A stretch of DNA of 39,661 nucleotides from an uncultured Lysobacteraceae bacterium. Lineage in GTDB: Bacteria > Pseudomonadota > Gammaproteobacteria > Xanthomonadales > Xanthomonadaceae. Made by a program: the position numbers and the translations under genes. Shown one piece after another: positions 16,438 to 25,221 of this stretch. The notes under the pieces were generated by a model. It saw nothing but the letters and a program-made list of their open reading frames with translations, was not told where the DNA came from and did no database searches. Position 1 is the first letter of the stretch, and each line of letters starts with the position of its first letter. The stretch is from assembly GCA_937897645.1 (NCBI GenBank), contig CALCNV010000096.1, forward strand, positions 1-39,661, written 5' to 3'.

Positions 16438-17227
16438 ACGTGATTTCCATCCCTAGAGCCTTGCCATGTCCGGCCACGATGGTGGCACGCGGCTGGCGCT
16501 GCGCCAATGCTTCGAACAGCGGCAGCATCGGCAGCATCGCATTGCCCGCGGCCAGTCGCGCCAGCGCACCCGTGTCGGCGATGCCAGGGTCCGTCGCCTG
16601 CTGCAGCCTTGCCTGCAGACGCGGTTGGCCGGGCACGGCATCGCGCACCAGCACCAGCGCACCGCCCAGCAGGCCCTCGCTGCGCGAGACATGCGCCAAC
16701 GGCCCGGTCGCCGCGCCGTCGTAGCCGACCAGCAGCACCGCCTCGCTGCCGGTGGCCAGTTGTACAAGCGCCTCCAGCAGGCCCTGGCCGAAGCTGGCGT
16801 CGTAGGCGCTGATCGCCGTCGCCGGGGTCATCGCGCCGGCACCGATCGTCCAGTACCCCGCGGCGGCGTTGTGCACGGAGTTGTGGAAACGGGTCGGCGA
16901 GATGCTGCCCGGATCAGTGGCCAGGGTTTCGCACATGTAGTCGGTGATCGCCAGGTCGCCGTGGGTCGAGGAGAACACCGATGCCAGCGTGGCCGGGTCG
17001 CGTCCGGCGGCGGTGCAGGCGGCCAGCGCCACGTCCAGCGCGACGGCCACGGTGTCCGGTGCGCGCCGGCGCTCGTTGGGCGCCAGCAGCTGCGGCGAAG
17101 GCCGCGTGGGTGCCGCTTCGGGCAATTCGCCACTGGCCACGAAGGCGCGCGCGCTTTCCCATGAAGGCAGGCCACGGGCCCAGAAACCGATGCCGGCGAC
17201 GCTGGCCGTGAGTACAGGCGAGGTCAT
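16430..17227 (-). CDS. Beta-ketoacyl synthase-like chain length factor (ApeC-like)
   Basis: This 265-residue thiolase-fold protein resembles the short KS-like partner of aryl polyene clusters (Ketoacyl-synt_2 family). HNSVHNAAAGYWTIGAGA and AISAYDASFGQGLLEALVQL correspond to the region of a ketosynthase active site, but no catalytic cysteine is present at the nucleophile position. It is therefore probably a non-condensing chain-length factor that forms a heterodimer with the ketosynthase encoded just upstream. ATGA overlap with that gene (17224-17227) supports equimolar production. At 265 residues it is much shorter than a full KS (about 400), as is normal for this family. Confidence 0.85.
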   Translation of the reverse strand: MTSPVLTASVAGIGFWARGLPSWESARAFVASGELPEAAPTRPSPQLLAPNERRRAPDTVAVALDVALAACTAAGRDPATLASVFSSTHGDLAITDYMCETLATDPGSISPTRFHNSVHNAAAGYWTIGAGAMTPATAISAYDASFGQGLLEALVQLATGSEAVLLVGYDGAATGPLAHVSRSEGLLGGALVLVRDAVPGQPRLQARLQQATDPGIADTGALARLAAGNAMLPMLPLFEALAQRQPRATIVAGHGKALGMEITYD

Positions 17228-18420
17228 GCGCGACCGAAGACCAGCGAGGCGTTGTTGCCGCCGAAGCCGAAGGAATTGTTCATGGCGTACTGGATCGGGC
17301 GTCGTGCGTTGTCGAAGCGGATCTGCTGGCCGCAGGCGGGATCGCGCTGCTGGCTGTTGAGGGTGCCGGGCAATTCACCGTGTTCCAGCGCCAGCAATGC
17401 AACCACCGATTCGACGATGCCGGCGGCGCCCAGCGTGTGGCCGGTCCAGCCCTTGGTGGAACTGGCGTGCAGCTCGTCCGGGAACAGCATCGCCACCGCG
17501 TGCGCTTCCACCGAGTCATTGGCCGGCGTAGCGGTGCCGTGCAGGTTGAGGTAACCCACCGCGTCCGCGCTGATGCCGGCGCGTGCCAGCGCATCGCGCA
17601 TGGCCAGCTGCGCGCCCAGGCCTTGCGGATGCGGCGCGGACATGTGGTGCGCGTCGCTGGATTCGCCGTAGCCGCGCAGCTGCGGATGCGCTTCGTTGCT
17701 GCTGTCGCTGCGTTCCAGCACCGCAAAACCACCGGCCTCGCCCAGCGACAGCCCGACGCGCGTGCTGTCGAAGGGCTTGCAGGGTTCCGGTGAGACCAGT
17801 TGCAGTGCGTTGAAGCCGTACAGCACGCTGCCGCACAAGGTATCCACGCCGCCGACCAGGGCCGCGTCCACCACGCCGGCTTCGATCAGGCGCGCCGCCT
17901 GTGCGAAGACCTTGGCGCTGGACGAGCACGCGGTGGCGACGGTGATGCAGGGTCCGTGCAGGCCGGTTGCGTGCTGCACGAAATCACCCAGCGAATGCGG
18001 CGTGTGCACCATGGGTTTGTCCAGGTCGGCCGGGAAGCGCTTCGCCTCGCCGGTTCCAGCGAGGCGCGTGTAGGCCTCTTCGCTGGCACCGATGCTGGAA
18101 GTGGACGTGCCCACCACCAGCGCCACGCGATCAGCACCGTGGCGTGCGACCACGTGCGCCACCACGTCCATCAGTCCGTCCTGCTGCAGCGCCAGCCAGG
18201 CCAGGCGGTTGTTGCGGCATTCCCACTGCGACCAGGCGGCGGGCAGGGGCTGGTCTTCCAGTCCTGCCACGCGGCCAATCCAGCAGTCCAGGCGACCTTC
18301 GCCACCGAAGTCGTTGTGCCGCAAGCCGCTGCGTCGCTCGCGCAACGCCTGGGCCTGTGCCTCCCGGCCAGGCCCCAGCGCCGTGGTGGCGGTATAGGCA
18401 AGGATGGCCACGGGCGGCAT
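17224..18420 (-). CDS. Beta-ketoacyl-ACP synthase (FabF-like, ApeO/ApeR-like)
   Basis: This 398-residue condensing enzyme has an intact triad: Cys165 in ATACSSSAK, His294 in NLHGTATPAND and His328 in KGWTGHTLGAAG. NNSFGFGGNNAS near the C-terminus is the usual glycine-rich end. It should catalyse decarboxylative Claisen condensation of malonyl-ACP onto the aryl-polyene chain, paired with the chain-length factor downstream. The ATG at 18420 (MPPVAILAYT) aligns with normal KS N-termini but lacks a clear ribosome binding site; in-frame GTG (18447) and TTG (18468) starts exist upstream. It is the first gene of the - operon and divergent from ycgL, with 283 bp between. Confidence 0.88.
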   Translation of the reverse strand: MPPVAILAYTATTALGPGREAQAQALRERRSGLRHNDFGGEGRLDCWIGRVAGLEDQPLPAAWSQWECRNNRLAWLALQQDGLMDVVAHVVARHGADRVALVVGTSTSSIGASEEAYTRLAGTGEAKRFPADLDKPMVHTPHSLGDFVQHATGLHGPCITVATACSSSAKVFAQAARLIEAGVVDAALVGGVDTLCGSVLYGFNALQLVSPEPCKPFDSTRVGLSLGEAGGFAVLERSDSSNEAHPQLRGYGESSDAHHMSAPHPQGLGAQLAMRDALARAGISADAVGYLNLHGTATPANDSVEAHAVAMLFPDELHASSTKGWTGHTLGAAGIVESVVALLALEHGELPGTLNSQQRDPACGQQIRFDNARRPIQYAMNNSFGFGGNNASLVFGRA

Positions 18421-18703
18421 GGGTGAGGGCGGCGGTGCTGGGTTCACGCAGTGGTCTGCAGGCAACAAGGCCTGAAAGTATAGCCAGTGCCCGCCGCGCG
18501 GCTGTCAGAACCAGGTGAATGCCAAGGCCGGCAGGCGTGCTGGTTCAGTGAAGTGAGTGCAAGCACATGCAGTGTCGCCGGGGCCGGAAAATGCAGGCGA
18601 AAACCGCTGGATCCATTGCTCGCGTGAACGCATGCGGGTTTCGCCGGACCCGTGTTTCCTCCACAATCCCCACCACCCTTCACGCAGGACGCGTCGCGCG
18701 CGG
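18421..18703. promoter_or_regulatory. Divergent spacer between ketosynthase operon and ycgL
   Basis: This 283-bp non-coding stretch must hold promoters for the leftward pigment operon and the rightward ycgL-ankyrin pair. CACAAT at 18662-18667 lies 36 bases before the ycgL start and is a candidate -10. No strong palindrome or operator was recognised. Confidence 0.4.
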
Positions 18704-18991
18704 ATGCAAGCCTACGTTTACAAGAGCCTGCGCAAGGCCGATACCTTCGTGTACTTGGCCACACGCGATGATTTCGAAACGATTCCCGAGGCGCTGCGCG
18801 CGCCGTTGGGTTCGCTGGAATTCGTGCTGGACGTGGCGCTGACGCCGGAACGCAAACTCGCGCGCGGCAACACCGCGCAGGTACGCGAGAACCTGGCCGC
18901 GCAGGGCTTCCATATCCAGTTCCCGCCGCCGTCGGTTCCCATGCAGGATGGTTACTGGCAGGACAATCTTCCGGTAAGCGCCGATGGCTGA
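18704..18991 (+). CDS. ycgL: YcgL domain-containing protein (DUF709)
   Basis: This 95-residue cytosolic protein of the YcgL family has MQAYVYKSLRKADTFVYL at the N-terminus and a C-terminal WQDNLP close to the family ending. Its biochemical role is unknown. The ATG at 18704 gives the family length; an upstream in-frame start at 18557 adds 49 unrelated residues. The last eight bases overlap the start of the ankyrin gene, suggesting co-translation. In many gammaproteobacteria ycgL neighbours RNase D or cell-division genes; the pairing with an ankyrin protein here may be local. Confidence 0.9.
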   Translation: MQAYVYKSLRKADTFVYLATRDDFETIPEALRAPLGSLEFVLDVALTPERKLARGNTAQVRENLAAQGFHIQFPPPSVPMQDGYWQDNLPVSADG

Positions 18992-21900
18992 AGCCGCCAC
19001 GCCGCCACGCCCCGCGCGCGCCTCGCAACTCGCCCCGTGGATCGCGCTGGTCGCGGGCGTCGTGCTCGCCGGGCTGACCGCGCTGGGCGGCATCGCCGCC
19101 GCATTGGGCGTGCTGCTGGCGCAGCCGGCATTGGCGCTGGCGGTGTCGTGGTGGCGCGGTACGCGCGTGCCGGCCCGTGGTTTCGGCTGGCGCAACGACG
19201 CCATCGCCTTGTTGCTGGCGTGGACCGCCGGCTTTGCAGTGGCTGCCCTGTTGCTGGCATGGCCACTGGCTTCGCTGCGCCAGAGCGGCAGCCTGCCGGC
19301 GGCCCTGGGACTGAGCGCGGCGGCGGGTGCCCTGCTGATCGGCCTGTGGCGCACCTGGCCGTTGTGGCATGGCGTGGAGCGTGAAGGCGGCGCCCTGTCG
19401 AGGCATTGGCACGTGCTGTCCGAACGCGAAAGCCATGACTGGCATGGCCTGGGTGTCGCCGCCCTGGTGGCCGTGGTCATCGGCATGGGCGCAGCGCTGG
19501 CCTGGCCTGGCCTGATCCCCGGATCCGCACGCCTGGCCACCGCGATCGGCTACGCGCTGGCGCTGCCCCTGCTGCACTGGGGCGTGCAGCGCATGCCGGC
19601 GGCACAGGCCATGCCGACGGTGATGCACGGCGTGTTGCCGGTGGTGGAGATGGCCGCCTCGCACGCCGCGCCCTTGCCATCCTTGCCGCTGGCCGACGAA
19701 GAAGACCTGGACGCCGCCCTGTTCGCCGCCGCCCGTGCCGGCCGGGTCGAACGTGCGCTGGAACTGCTCGACGCCGGCGCCGATCCGCATGCGCTCCCCG
19801 CCGCCGATCCGCGCGACCAGCGCAGCCTGGCCACGCTCGCCGCGGTGCTGCCCGACCTGCGCCTGCTGCGTGCCCTGATCGGCCACGGCATCGACCTCAA
19901 CCATGTCCATGCCGGCATGACCCCGTTGCTCGCCGCCACCCGCGACAGCTGGCATGGCCGTCCCGACGCGGTCACCACCCTGCTGGCCAACGGCGCCGAT
20001 CCGCGCGCCGCCGATGGCGAAGGCAATACGCCTTTGCACCACGCCGCGCGTAGTTCCGACCCCGGCGTGGCGGCCCTGCTGCGCGACGCGGCGGCAGAAA
20101 CCGATGCGCTCAACGCCGAAGGCATCACCCCGCTGGGCGTGGCCTGCATGGCCGGCAACTGGCGCCTGGCCAAGTTCCTGCTGGAACGCGGCGCCAAGCC
20201 CGAGCCGCAGGGCGGCCAGCCGGTCTTGCTGGCGGCGGCGGCGACCGAGGAAGACGATCCCGTCGGCGTGCAGCTGCTGCTCAAGCACAAAGCCCGGATC
20301 GACACCCGCGACAGCCGTGCGCGCAGCGCCTTGCACGAAGCCGCGCTGGCCGGCCACGCCGAGATCATCGCCACCCTGCTCGCGGCCGGCGCCGACGTAC
20401 AGGCGCGCGACGAACTGGGCCGTACGCCCTGGCTGGAGGCCGCGCGTGGCGGCCATGTCGCCGCACTGGAAGCGCTTGCCGCCGCGGGCTCGCTGGCCAC
20501 CGCCGTCGACGGCGAAGGCCGCAACGCCTTGATGCTGGCCTGCACGGGCGACGTGGTGCCGGCGGCATTGGTGCGCCGCCTGCTGGAACTGGGTGTCGAT
20601 CCCGACCTTGCCGACCTGCAGGGCAAGCGTGCCGTCGACCTGGCCGCCGAAGCCGGCCGCTGGGCGATTGTTTCCGCACTCGATCCCGCTTATGCACTGC
20701 CTTCCGCCGTCGCCGACAGTGACGAGGACGAGGACGAGGCACCGCCCGACCGCGCGCCGCTGGGCCTGGTGCGTGACGGGCTGTATTCCGGGCAGTTCGA
20801 TGGACTCGCCGCGCTGGCCAGGCTGTGTTCGGCGCAGGAACTCGGCAGCCTGCTGCACGACCACGGCGTGGTGGCCGCGCCCGCCAACGTGGACTGGCTG
20901 CTGCTGCACGGCGCCGATGCCGAAGTGCGCGATGCACAGGGCGACGTGCCGCTGTTCGCCCTGCTCGCGCGCGGTCCCGAGGCATTGCCGGTGTTGCAGG
21001 TGTTGCTGCGGCGCGGACTGTCGCCTGCGGGTGTCGGCGGGCTGGCGCGCTTCATGGCCGCCAGCGTCCCGCACCAACATGCGGCGAAGGCGCTGGAGAC
21101 CTTCGCGCTGCGCCTGCTGGAACGCGGCGCGGATGCGTTCGGCGCGTCCAAGGCGGGCGATGCGCCGCTGTCGCTCGCCGTGCGGCTGGGCTGGATGGAT
21201 ATGCTCGATCGCCTGCTCGACCTGGGCGTGGACCGCGAAGCACGCGATGGCCACGGCATGTCCGCGCTGCACCTGGCGACCGCGCTGGGTCGCGAGGCCG
21301 TGCTCAAGCACCTGATTGCGAAGGGCGCGTCGCCGCACGCACGCGCGGCCGACGGACAGACCCCACTCGGCGTGGCCCTGGCCAGCGGTCGCCGCGACCT
21401 GGCCGACTGGCTGGACTGGCGCGGCTGGGCGCTGCCCAAACGCGCCTTGCGCGCGGCTGACCTGCCGGCTGCGGCCATGGTTGGCGATGCCGACGCCGTG
21501 CGCCGCCTGCTGGACCTGGGCTTCGTCGTGGACTCCGTGGATGCGCAAGGCTGCACCGCCCTGTTGCGCGCCGCCGGTGGCGGCCATCGCGCCACCGTCG
21601 ACCTGTTGATCGGGCGTGGCGCGGATCCGCAGCACGCCGCCAACACCGGCGCGACCCCGCTCTCCGCCGCGGTGAGCATGCGCCAGGCGGACATCGTCAG
21701 CGACCTGCTCGCCGCCGGTGCCCAGATCGAACACCGCCTGCCCGGTGGCGTCACCGTGCTGATGCTCGCCTCCGCACTAGGCCTGCCCGATATCGCCGCG
21801 CGCCTGCTCACCGCCGGCGCCAACGTCCACGCCAGCGATGCGCAAGGCCTGACACCCCTGCATTGCGCGGCACTGTTCGGCTTCATCGCGCGCGACAAGC

Positions 21901-22313
21901 CGCGCCTGGTGGCCTTGTTCGACACCTTGTTGCTCGCGGGCGCGGAGCCCGAGCAGATCGCCGCGGGCGCGGTCACGCCGCTGCTGCTGTTGCTGGGCGC
22001 GCGCGCCGAACCCGGCACGGCCTGCGACGAGGAAGTGGTGCTGGCCGCGCTGGAACGCCTGCTGGACGAAGAAGTCTCGCTCGACGTGCAGGACCCGCGC
22101 GGTTTCGGCCCATTGCACCTCGCCGCGCTGCACGGTTTGCTGCGCGTGGTGCAACGCCTGCTGCGCACTGGCGCCGATCCCGACCTGCGCGATGCGCTCA
22201 ACCGCACCCCGCGCGAAGTCGCCGTCATGCGCGGCTTCGTCGACGTCGCGGCGGAATTCAACCCCGCGATCCCCGGCGCCTCCATGGCGAGGTTCCTGCG
22301 CGAGCCGCGGTAG
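18984..22313 (+). CDS. Giant membrane-anchored ankyrin-repeat protein
   Basis: This 1109-residue protein has three parts. Residues 1-205 carry about six hydrophobic helices (about 17-37, 38-55, 73-95, 104-127, 155-175, 181-201). Residues about 225-575 form a first ankyrin array, with repeats such as GNTPLHHAAR, ARSALHEAALAGHAEIIATLL and GADVQARD. After an acidic linker (DSDEDEDEA, about 576-584) a second array runs to about 1095 (GMSALHLATALG, GLTPLHCAALFG, FGPLHLAALHGLL). An even number of helices would place the ankyrin solenoid in the cytosol. It probably scaffolds partners at the inner membrane; no enzymatic motif is visible. The stop TAG (22311-22313) is provided by the GTAG head of the REP at 22310. 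Partner and function are unknown. Confidence 0.88.
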   Translation: MAEAATPPRPARASQLAPWIALVAGVVLAGLTALGGIAAALGVLLAQPALALAVSWWRGTRVPARGFGWRNDAIALLLAWTAGFAVAALLLAWPLASLRQSGSLPAALGLSAAAGALLIGLWRTWPLWHGVEREGGALSRHWHVLSERESHDWHGLGVAALVAVVIGMGAALAWPGLIPGSARLATAIGYALALPLLHWGVQRMPAAQAMPTVMHGVLPVVEMAASHAAPLPSLPLADEEDLDAALFAAARAGRVERALELLDAGADPHALPAADPRDQRSLATLAAVLPDLRLLRALIGHGIDLNHVHAGMTPLLAATRDSWHGRPDAVTTLLANGADPRAADGEGNTPLHHAARSSDPGVAALLRDAAAETDALNAEGITPLGVACMAGNWRLAKFLLERGAKPEPQGGQPVLLAAAATEEDDPVGVQLLLKHKARIDTRDSRARSALHEAALAGHAEIIATLLAAGADVQARDELGRTPWLEAARGGHVAALEALAAAGSLATAVDGEGRNALMLACTGDVVPAALVRRLLELGVDPDLADLQGKRAVDLAAEAGRWAIVSALDPAYALPSAVADSDEDEDEAPPDRAPLGLVRDGLYSGQFDGLAALARLCSAQELGSLLHDHGVVAAPANVDWLLLHGADAEVRDAQGDVPLFALLARGPEALPVLQVLLRRGLSPAGVGGLARFMAASVPHQHAAKALETFALRLLERGADAFGASKAGDAPLSLAVRLGWMDMLDRLLDLGVDREARDGHGMSALHLATALGREAVLKHLIAKGASPHARAADGQTPLGVALASGRRDLADWLDWRGWALPKRALRAADLPAAAMVGDADAVRRLLDLGFVVDSVDAQGCTALLRAAGGGHRATVDLLIGRGADPQHAANTGATPLSAAVSMRQADIVSDLLAAGAQIEHRLPGGVTVLMLASALGLPDIAARLLTAGANVHASDAQGLTPLHCAALFGFIARDKPRLVALFDTLLLAGAEPEQIAAGAVTPLLLLLGARAEPGTACDEEVVLAALERLLDEEVSLDVQDPRGFGPLHLAALHGLLRVVQRLLRTGADPDLRDALNRTPREVAVMRGFVDVAAEFNPAIPGASMARFLREPR

Positions 22314-22443
22314 GGTGGGCCTTGGCCCACCATCGCCATCATTCCGTTGGCGATGGCAATAAAACGACACGAAACCTAAATCGTTTCACCGGACCTCAAT
22401 GCGCGGTCCCGGCATGGCAATGGTGGGCCAAGGCCCACCCTAC
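22310..22443. repeat. GTAG-headed inverted repeat supplying both convergent stops
   Basis: Perfect 24-base arms at 22310-22333 and 22420-22443 begin GTAGGGTGGGCC and each contains its own palindrome GTGGGCCTTGGCCCAC. The loop is 86 bases. The outer TAG of each arm is the stop codon of the adjacent gene: the ankyrin gene on the + strand and the antiporter gene on the - strand. Confidence 0.88.
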
Positions 22444-24260
22444 GATTTATCCTTGCCGCCCACGTCGTCGCTGTCGCTGACGTCCGCTTCGAACAGTTTC
22501 TCCAGGTCCAGGCGCGCGTCGCGGGCGGTCTGGATGACGGCGGCATCGTCGTCGTAGATCAGGTGCTGGGCGCGCAGCAGTTTTTCGTCGTGGGCGCGGA
22601 AGCGTTTGGCGTGGTCGGCGGCGGTTTCCGGCGGCAGGCCCAATGCAACCAGCACCTTCTCGCCCATCTCGATGCTGGAGCCGAAGGTCTCGCGGAATGC
22701 TTCCGCGCCCAGGTCCATCAGGCGCCACGCATGCTGGCGGTTGCGCGCCCGCGAGAAGATCTGCGCCTTCGGGTACATGCGCCGGATCAGGCGCGTGGCC
22801 TTGATGTTGGTTTCGGTGTCGTCCACCGCGATCACGAAGGCCTTCACGTGCTGCGCACCGGCGGCACGCAGCAATTCAGGCCGGGTCGGGTCGCCGTAAT
22901 AGATGCGGCTGCCGAAACGGCGCAGGTCGTCCACCTGTTCCGGGCTGTGTTCCAGCGCAACGAAGGGAATGCGCTGCGCAGTCAACAGGCGCGCCACGAT
23001 CTGGCCGAAACGGCCCATGCCCGCGATCAGCACCTGCGGTGGCTGCGCATCCACGTCCGTGCTGGGTTCGATGGCATCGAATTCGCGCTTGGGCGCTGCC
23101 TTGTTGGCCGTCACCTGGGCCAACAGCTTCGACATCGCGATCAACAGCAGCGGCGTGAGTGCCATCGACAGGCCCACGATCGCGACCAGGCGATCGCGCA
23201 CGTCTGCTTCCAGCAGGTTCGCGCGCGCGGCCTCGCTGAACACCACGAAGGCGAATTCACCGCCCAGCCACATCACGCTGGCCAGCATCAATGCCGAGCG
23301 CACCTGCAGCTTGCCCGGCCGCAAACCGACCAGGAACAGGATGCCGAACTTGACCACCAGCAACACCGCCACGCCGGCCGCGATCAGGTAGGGCTCGGCG
23401 GCAATGCGATCCAGGTCGATGTCCATGCCCACGGCGATGAAGAACAGGCCCAGCAGCAGGCCCTTGAACGGTTCGATCTGCGATTCCAGTTCGTGCCGGA
23501 ATTCGGAATCCGACAGCAGCACGCCAGCGAGGAAAGCGCCCAGGCCCGCACTCAGCCCTACCTGCTGCATGATCCAGGCATTGCCCAGCACCACCAGCAG
23601 CGCGGTGGCCGTGAAGACTTCCGGCATGCGCGTGCGCGCGACCACGCGGAACATCTGCCGCAACAGCAGGCGACCTCCGAACACGACCAGGGCAATCGCG
23701 CCAATGGCCTCCAGCACCATCGGCCAGGTCAGGGTTTCATTCTTGGCGCCGGCCAGCAGCGGGATGGCCGCCAGCAGCGGGATGGCCGCGAGGTCCTGGA
23801 ACAGCAGGATGGCGAAGCCTAGGCGTCCGTAATCAGTGGTCAGTTCCTTGCGTTCGGACAGCAGCTGCAGGCTGACCGCCGTGGAGGACAGTGCAAGGCC
23901 CAGGCCCACGACCAGGCCGGTCTTCCAGTGCATTCCCATGGCCATGACGATGGCGCCCAAGGCCAACGCCGTCAGCAGCACCTGCATGCCGCCCGCGCCG
24001 AACACCGGCTTGCGCATCACGCGCAGCCGTGACGGCGACAGTTCCAGGCCGATCACGAACAGCATCATCACCACGCCGATCTCGGCCGCGTTGAGGATCT
24101 TGTCGGCGTCGCGCACGATGCCGATGCCGTCCGGGCCCAACGCCACGCCCGCCACCAGGTAGGCCAGCACCGCGCCCAGGCCGAAACGCTTGAACAAAGG
24201 CACGGCCAGCACCGCGGCCAGCAGGAAAACCAACGCCAATTCCAGACCACCACCGTGCAT
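22440..24260 (-). CDS. Kef-type K+/H+ antiporter with RCK domain (CPA2 family)
   Basis: This 606-residue inner-membrane transporter of the CPA2 (KefB/KefC/YbaL) family has about twelve membrane helices in residues 1-390 (for example LALVFLLAAVLAVPLF, GLVVGLGLALSSTAV, AILLFQDLAAIPLLAAIPLLAG). A cytosolic TrkA_N/RCK domain begins near 405, with Rossmann motif AGMGRFGQ and acidic EHSPEQ. In E. coli, KefC is gated by glutathione adducts; whether this one is cannot be told. The ATG at 24260 follows GGAGGTGCAC, a near-perfect ribosome binding site; a GTG two codons earlier is less likely. The stop TAG lies in the outer end of the REP at 22420-22443. It converges with the ankyrin gene. Confidence 0.9.
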   Translation of the reverse strand: MHGGGLELALVFLLAAVLAVPLFKRFGLGAVLAYLVAGVALGPDGIGIVRDADKILNAAEIGVVMMLFVIGLELSPSRLRVMRKPVFGAGGMQVLLTALALGAIVMAMGMHWKTGLVVGLGLALSSTAVSLQLLSERKELTTDYGRLGFAILLFQDLAAIPLLAAIPLLAGAKNETLTWPMVLEAIGAIALVVFGGRLLLRQMFRVVARTRMPEVFTATALLVVLGNAWIMQQVGLSAGLGAFLAGVLLSDSEFRHELESQIEPFKGLLLGLFFIAVGMDIDLDRIAAEPYLIAAGVAVLLVVKFGILFLVGLRPGKLQVRSALMLASVMWLGGEFAFVVFSEAARANLLEADVRDRLVAIVGLSMALTPLLLIAMSKLLAQVTANKAAPKREFDAIEPSTDVDAQPPQVLIAGMGRFGQIVARLLTAQRIPFVALEHSPEQVDDLRRFGSRIYYGDPTRPELLRAAGAQHVKAFVIAVDDTETNIKATRLIRRMYPKAQIFSRARNRQHAWRLMDLGAEAFRETFGSSIEMGEKVLVALGLPPETAADHAKRFRAHDEKLLRAQHLIYDDDAAVIQTARDARLDLEKLFEADVSDSDDVGGKDKS

Positions 24261-24371
24261 GTGCACCTCCGTAATTACATTATGCGGGGCCGGGTGGCTT
24301 CCAAGCAGGACCAGGGTGCATCAGTGATGCAAGGCCAAGCACTTGTCCCCCAAGGGGACTTCCTTCGGGGC

Positions 24372-24498
24372 GTGGGAGGGGCTTCAGCCCCGAGGGCTTT
24401 ATGCAGAAGTCAAAAGGCCATGTGCTGCTGTTGTGGGAGGGGCTTCAGCCCCGAGGGCTTTATGCAGAAGGCCCTCGGGGCTGAAGCCCCTCCCACAA
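24372..24498. repeat. Triple REP cluster, GTGGGAGGGGCTTCAGCCCC family
   Basis: Two direct copies (24372-24409 and 24433-24470) share GTGGGAGGGGCTTCAGCCCC followed by the same GAGGGCTTTATGCAGAAG tail. A third, inverted copy (24471-24498) follows the second directly, making a long hairpin with it. The cluster lies upstream of the antiporter start and downstream of the methyltransferase stop. Copies of the same family are at 30366-30435 and 30581-30650. Confidence 0.85.
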
Positions 24499-24522
24499 AG
24501 GCAACAGTGAGAACGGCTGTGA

Positions 24523-25221
24523 TCAGACCGTCTTGGTGGCGACGATCAACCAGTTGTTGAACGGCGTGTTGCCGTACAGCGGTTCGAAGGTGACCTGCAA
24601 TCCAGCCGCCAACAGCTGCGCGCGCATCGCGTCGGCATCCGGATAGCACTTCGGACGGAACTGCATCCAGCCGACCCAGTTGGCCAACCGGTCCGTCACG
24701 CGGCTGGTGCGGCCGCGCGTGGTGTCATCGCCCAGCGCCGTGCGGATAACCAGTCGCGCGCCCGGAACCAGCATGGCGATGGTGTTGGCGATCAGCTGTT
24801 GCTGGTCTTGCATCGTCAGGTATTGCAGGACGTCGAGGATGGCGACGCTGCCGCGATGCGCGGGCGGGCCTTGCGCCAGGTCGACGACATCGAAGCGCGT
24901 ATCCGCAAGCCCGTTCCTGTCCGCGACCTTCTGCGCTCGCGCGATCTTGTCGGCGTCGTTGTCCACGCCGCGATAGCCCATGTGCTGTCCGTCCATGCGC
25001 AGCGCATGCGCAAGCAGGCCCAGCCCGCAGCCCAGGTCCAGCACCGGCGCATCGCTGCCGCGCAAGGCCTGCAAGACGCCGGGATACAGCGGGTCGCTGC
25101 CCAGCTTGGCGCGGGTGTAGTAGTAGTCCCAGCGGTTGCCCAAAGGAAACGACGGCAGGAACGCGCGGGCGATGCGCGTGGCGGTGGCGTTGTCGAACGG
25201 GCGCGTCGGCGAATGGTTCAA
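24523..25221 (-). CDS. Class I SAM-dependent methyltransferase
   Basis: This 232-residue Rossmann-fold methyltransferase has motif I VLDLGCGLGLLAHAL (about residues 59-73), an acidic motif II YRGVDNDADKI and motif IV AILDVLQYL. The N-terminal RWDYYYTRAKLGSDPLYPGVL resembles methyltransferases in aryl polyene clusters (ApeB type), suggesting O-methylation of the polyene aryl head, but it is separated from the main cluster by about 6 kb. The TTG start at 25221 overlaps the SGNH hydrolase stop as TTGA, with AGGTG upstream; an alternative ATG at 25269 would lie inside that gene and add 16 residues. Function in pigment synthesis is inference. Confidence 0.78.
   Translation of the reverse strand: MNHSPTRPFDNATATRIARAFLPSFPLGNRWDYYYTRAKLGSDPLYPGVLQALRGSDAPVLDLGCGLGLLAHALRMDGQHMGYRGVDNDADKIARAQKVADRNGLADTRFDVVDLAQGPPAHRGSVAILDVLQYLTMQDQQQLIANTIAMLVPGARLVIRTALGDDTTRGRTSRVTDRLANWVGWMQFRPKCYPDADAMRAQLLAAGLQVTFEPLYGNTPFNNWLIVATKTV

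Noticed and set aside
18444..21734. A 1096-codon - strand open frame antisense to the ankyrin gene
   Set aside because: The frame is rich in Gly/Arg/Gln/His with no recognisable domain, as expected for an antisense shadow of GC-rich repeats. The + frame has clear ankyrin repeats.
24372..24498. A short CRISPR-like array
   Set aside because: Only three copies, one inverted, with internally palindromic repeats and no regular spacers; the same sequence recurs elsewhere as REPs.
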